Source: CAYVQA01 sp045119035
GTDB taxonomy: Bacteria > Bacillota_I > Bacilli_A > ML615J-28 > CAG-313
DNA length: 64,000 nucleotides
Assembly (NCBI GenBank): GCA_045119035.1
Contig: JBGVCU010000060.1
Span: 52,982 to 116,981, forward strand
Reading direction: 5' to 3'
Positions 61,835-64,000 of this stretch are shown one piece after another. Position numbers and translations under genes: made by a program. The stretch's first letter is position 1; the number at the start of each line of letters is the position of its first letter. The notes under the pieces are model-generated. The model did no database searches and was not told where the DNA came from. It worked only from the letters and a program-made list of their open reading frames with translations.

Positions 61835-62021
61835 CGTTAGATTTCTTGATAATTTTGCAATGCTAAAAGATTTAATAGAAATAAGATCAAAAATACTAGA
61901 TGTATTTTATCCTACTGAAGAACCTGATAAATTCTTATTAATTACAACTTTAATAGATGAAAGATTGCATAAACATTTAGATGTATTAACAAAAGAAGTA
62001 GAGGAGGTAGAAAATGTGTAA
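61824..62021 (+). CDS. Small hypothetical protein B of the recombinase cassette
   Basis: 65 residues with PTEEPDKFLLITTLIDERLH and an acidic C-terminal helix. GCGAGGA precedes the ATG. It overlaps both neighbours (11 nt upstream, 8 nt downstream), so the five frames from 58500 to 62592 are read as one coupled unit. Looks like a divergent copy of protein A. No family recognised. Confidence 0.65.
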   Translation: MKYSVRFLDNFAMLKDLIEIRSKILDVFYPTEEPDKFLLITTLIDERLHKHLDVLTKEVEEVENV

Positions 62022-62592
62022 TGTAGCATTTTATATTAGATATCCATACGATGGTGATGGAGGAATTGATGTCATTAAAGAACTAAAAGATTTTTCTCCT
62101 TCAAAAGAAGATTGGACTATAAAAGAAGTATTTCAAGATTTTAATTGTTCAGCAAAAAAGGAAAAACCTGAATTTGAGAAATTATTAAATTTATGTAGTA
62201 AAAATGAATTTGATATTATTCTAGTTATGGGAATCCATCATATTACAAGAAATACAATTGACTTCTTAAAACTAGAAAGAACACTAACAGATTATGGTGT
62301 TAAAATTTATTCAAAATATCAAGATTCTTATGTCGAAATTATTGAATACTTAAATAATAAAAGTATTGAAAATCTAGTTAGTTTTTTAACTTCAAAACCT
62401 ACAGAAGAAGATAAAATTAACGAAAGATATTCCGAAATGCAATTAAGGTTAGAAACACTTCAAAAAATTAGAATGAGTATAGGAGAATACATAGTGGAAC
62501 TTAAAGATAAAGACTATCTAATTGAAGCATACGAAATATTAAATGATGTAGAAAGAAATGTATGGCGATATATTAATGAAGGAAAATTTTAG
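62014..62592 (+). CDS. Resolvase-fold protein without catalytic serine (recombinase accessory protein?)
   Basis: 192 residues. The first ~115 follow a serine-recombinase N-domain: NVAFYIRYPYDGDGGIDVI aligns with VAIYARLSRED of recombinase 2, putting Pro11 where the catalytic Ser belongs; EKPEFEKLLNLCSKNEFDII matches RPGFQKMMDDARKKKFNIL; and VMGIHHITRNTIDFLKLER replaces the DISRLGR arginine motif. The DNA-binding recombinase domain is absent; the rest is helical. AGGAGG precedes ATG. Best read as a catalytically dead paralogue that may modulate the two active enzymes. Confidence 0.75.
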   Translation: MCNVAFYIRYPYDGDGGIDVIKELKDFSPSKEDWTIKEVFQDFNCSAKKEKPEFEKLLNLCSKNEFDIILVMGIHHITRNTIDFLKLERTLTDYGVKIYSKYQDSYVEIIEYLNNKSIENLVSFLTSKPTEEDKINERYSEMQLRLETLQKIRMSIGEYIVELKDKDYLIEAYEILNDVERNVWRYINEGKF

Positions 62593-62602
62593 GAGGTAAC
62601 AC

Positions 62603-62785
62603 ATGAAGAAAACTAATGAATATAAGACAATCGATTTAAAAATATTTCCAATTGATTCTGAAGCTTCTCGATATGAAATTAACCAAAAGATTAACGAAAT
62701 GGCTAAAGAAGGATGGGAACTTGTTGACCAACAAGTATATGATGAATGGCATATTCTATTAACATTTAAAAGATACATAAAGTGA
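62603..62785 (+). CDS. DUF4177-like small protein
   Basis: 60 residues with EINQKINEMAKEGWELVDQQ and HILLTFKRYIK, the strand-helix-strand pattern of DUF4177 proteins (EGWELV is the usual core). AGGAGG is 7 nt before ATG. Last gene of the recombinase cassette, before a terminator. Function unknown. Confidence 0.75.
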   Translation: MKKTNEYKTIDLKIFPIDSEASRYEINQKINEMAKEGWELVDQQVYDEWHILLTFKRYIK

Positions 62786-62813
62786 TCCACATTTTAATGT
62801 GGATTTTTTGTAT
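62783..62813 (+). terminator. Terminator of the recombinase cassette
   Basis: GATCCACAT-TTTA-ATGTGGATT hairpin followed by TTTTG; it overlaps the stop codon of the last gene. Confidence 0.88.
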
Positions 62814-62918
62814 ATATAATGTAATTTTTAATATTGTATGATATAATTAATTGACACATAAATTAGAATTTGTCGATAGTAATCGATAGTTAAACTATAA
62901 TAAAACGGAGAATTTGTT

Positions 62919-63737
62919 ATGAAAAAAATATGTTGTGTAAACGATATGCCCGGCGTGGGAAAAATTGCTTTGTCGGCTATGATACCTATCCTTGCCGCAA
63001 AGGGTATCGACGTTGCTTCCTTGCCAACCGCTTTGGTCTCCAATACGCTTGATTTTGGCAAGTTCGATATTCTCGACACCACCGACTATATGGAAAAGAC
63101 CGTTGGCATTTGGCAGGAGCTTGGATTTAGATTCGATTGCATTGCCACGGGTTTTATGGTTAATCCTAAACAGATTGACATCGTGGAGCGCCTGATCAAT
63201 AATCAAGACACCAACAAGCTTCTGGTCGTTGTCGATCCAATCATGGGTGACGAAGGTAAGCTATATAATGGAATGACGGATAATAATGTGGCAATCATGA
63301 GAAAACTCAGTTCAAACGCCGATATTTTGATTCCTAACTTTACCGAAGCATGCTTCCTGACAAACCATTTTTATAACGGAGATGCTTTAAGCCACGGTGA
63401 AGCAGAAGATTTAATTGAACGAGTTCGTCACCTTGGCAGCAAATCGGTTGTCATCACAAGCGCATCCGTAGAAGGTGAAAACTGCGTTATAGGATATGAT
63501 CATACAAAGGACGAGAACTTCAAAATCGGATTTGAACTGATAGATGTACGTTTCCCCGGAACAGGAGATATCTTTTCCGCTGTTCTTGTAAGCGACGTGC
63601 TGAATGGTGAATCTTTGTATGCTGCTACAAAACATGCAATGGAAACAGTAAGAAACATTATTGTTGATAATCTCGATAAAAAAGATAAGTTTTACGGTGT
63701 TGATGTTGAGCGTTACATAAGCGAGGGTAAATTATGA
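62919..63737 (+). CDS. Pyridoxal/pyridoxamine kinase-like protein
   Basis: 272 residues of the ribokinase-type PdxK/PdxY family: start KKICCVNDMPGVGKIALSAM, substrate loop LPTALVSNTLDFG, VVDPIMGDEGKLYNGM, NFTEACFLT and the anion-hole/catalytic FPGTGDIFSAVLVSDVLNGE. It would phosphorylate a B6 vitamer with ATP. ACGGAG precedes ATG. Base composition is clearly higher in G+C than the rest of the window (codons such as GCC, CTC, ACC are frequent), indicating transfer from another Firmicute. Stop overlaps the next start (ATGA). Confidence 0.88.
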   Translation: MKKICCVNDMPGVGKIALSAMIPILAAKGIDVASLPTALVSNTLDFGKFDILDTTDYMEKTVGIWQELGFRFDCIATGFMVNPKQIDIVERLINNQDTNKLLVVVDPIMGDEGKLYNGMTDNNVAIMRKLSSNADILIPNFTEACFLTNHFYNGDALSHGEAEDLIERVRHLGSKSVVITSASVEGENCVIGYDHTKDENFKIGFELIDVRFPGTGDIFSAVLVSDVLNGESLYAATKHAMETVRNIIVDNLDKKDKFYGVDVERYISEGKL

Positions 63738-63970
63738 GAATTAAAATTACTTTGGTAGAACAAAAAGGTACTTCTCCATGCCACAGGGGACACAAAGTTG
63801 GAGACGTGTTTGATTTTGACACAGAAAGGGGTAAACTGTGTCCAATGGCTGCGCATGTTCTTTTTCCTATGATCGATATCTTGCGCTACGGCGGCGAGTT
63901 AAAGAGCAATGTTTTCTGTTGCCCTGATGTCGATACAATAAATGTTTTCAAAATTGAGAAGGTAGATTAA
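63734..63970 (+). CDS. TIGR04076 family protein
   Basis: 78 residues: begins IKITLVEQKGTSPCHRGHKVGD, then FDTERGKLCPMAAHVLFPMI and a C-terminal FCCPDVDTINVFKIE; Cys-rich with the CP-x-A signature of TIGR04076 proteins, small proteins of unknown function often next to metabolic genes. Overlaps the kinase stop codon by 4 nt and shares its higher GC, so both genes moved together. Confidence 0.8.
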   Translation: MRIKITLVEQKGTSPCHRGHKVGDVFDFDTERGKLCPMAAHVLFPMIDILRYGGELKSNVFCCPDVDTINVFKIEKVD

Positions 63971-64000
63971 AACAATAACTCTCAAATTCCAATTTATCGG

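Noticed and set aside
58025..62900. Possible att repeats flanking the recombinase cassette (TCGATAATAGTTTA near 58027 and TCGATAGTTAAAC near 62883)
   Set aside because: Similarity needs gaps and both are AT-rich; the left one overlaps the XRE remnant's ribosome site. Not good enough to call.
63200..63734. Short alternative frames within the pyridoxal kinase gene
   Set aside because: Higher GC removes stop codons by chance; only the kinase frame has conserved motifs.

Overview
This is a very AT-rich stretch of chromosome from a Gram-positive bacterium of the class Bacilli. TGA is used as a stop codon and murE, mraY, murD and two penicillin-binding-type genes are present, so it is a walled organism using the standard bacterial code and not a mycoplasma. 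Gene order follows Bacillus subtilis in several blocks: rpsO-pnp; engB with spoVID- and ysxE-like genes; yceD-rpmF followed by rsmH and a transpeptidase; murE-mraY-murD; valS-folC, radC, spoIVFA-spoIVFB, rplU-prp-rpmA and obg. Sporulation-type genes suggest a spore-forming ancestor, but spoIVFB carries a frameshift. An uncultured gut-type Bacilli/Erysipelotrichales/RF39-like lineage is my inference; no marker gene fixes the taxon.

Layout. 1-16.5 kb: secreted nucleotidase fragment, rpsO, pnp, degV, class B RNase P RNA, engB, spore-coat-like genes, yceD-rpmF, rsmH, a YwaF-type membrane protein, a non-coding nested inverted-repeat region (10.1-10.4 kb), a PASTA penicillin-binding protein, a glycosidase remnant and an MMPL transporter. 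16.5-19.3 kb: a decayed RHS locus with two orphan C-terminal tips, each followed by a related small membrane protein that looks like its immunity partner. 19.5-28.4 kb: an Old Yellow Enzyme-acetyltransferase fusion, murE-mraY-murD, and an NAD block in which a GltD-like oxidoreductase is fused to NadD and followed by NadE. 28.4-34.5 kb: T-box-controlled valS, folC, radC and spoIVFAB. 34.6-50.7 kb: ppdK, a second YwaF protein, rplU-prp-rpmA, obg, a probable pantothenate ECF S-component with coaX, a second RsmH, and mutS-mutL-miaA. 50.8-57 kb: a DUF1846 gene on the minus strand, a truncated D-Ala-D-Ala carboxypeptidase, an IS3-family element, and an N-domain-less ClpB under two CIRCE operators. 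57-62.8 kb: minus-strand wrecks of AraC and XRE regulators, then a compact cassette of two large serine recombinases, small ORFs and a third recombinase-like protein without its catalytic serine. 62.9-64 kb: a pyridoxal kinase/TIGR04076 pair with visibly higher GC, probably recently acquired.

Regulation. Most promoters that can be read share one form: a TTG-type -35, 17 bp, and a TGnTATAAT extended -10. Intrinsic terminators are frequent and several overlap stop codons. Two genes (murD and a small membrane protein at 44.1 kb) seem to start on isoleucine codons (ATT, ATA) behind good Shine-Dalgarno sites.

The strongest candidates for something undescribed are the three-recombinase cassette (58.3-62.8 kb), the tandem RHS tip/immunity array (16.5-19.3 kb), the nested palindrome at 10.1-10.4 kb, and the oxidoreductase-NadD fusion.
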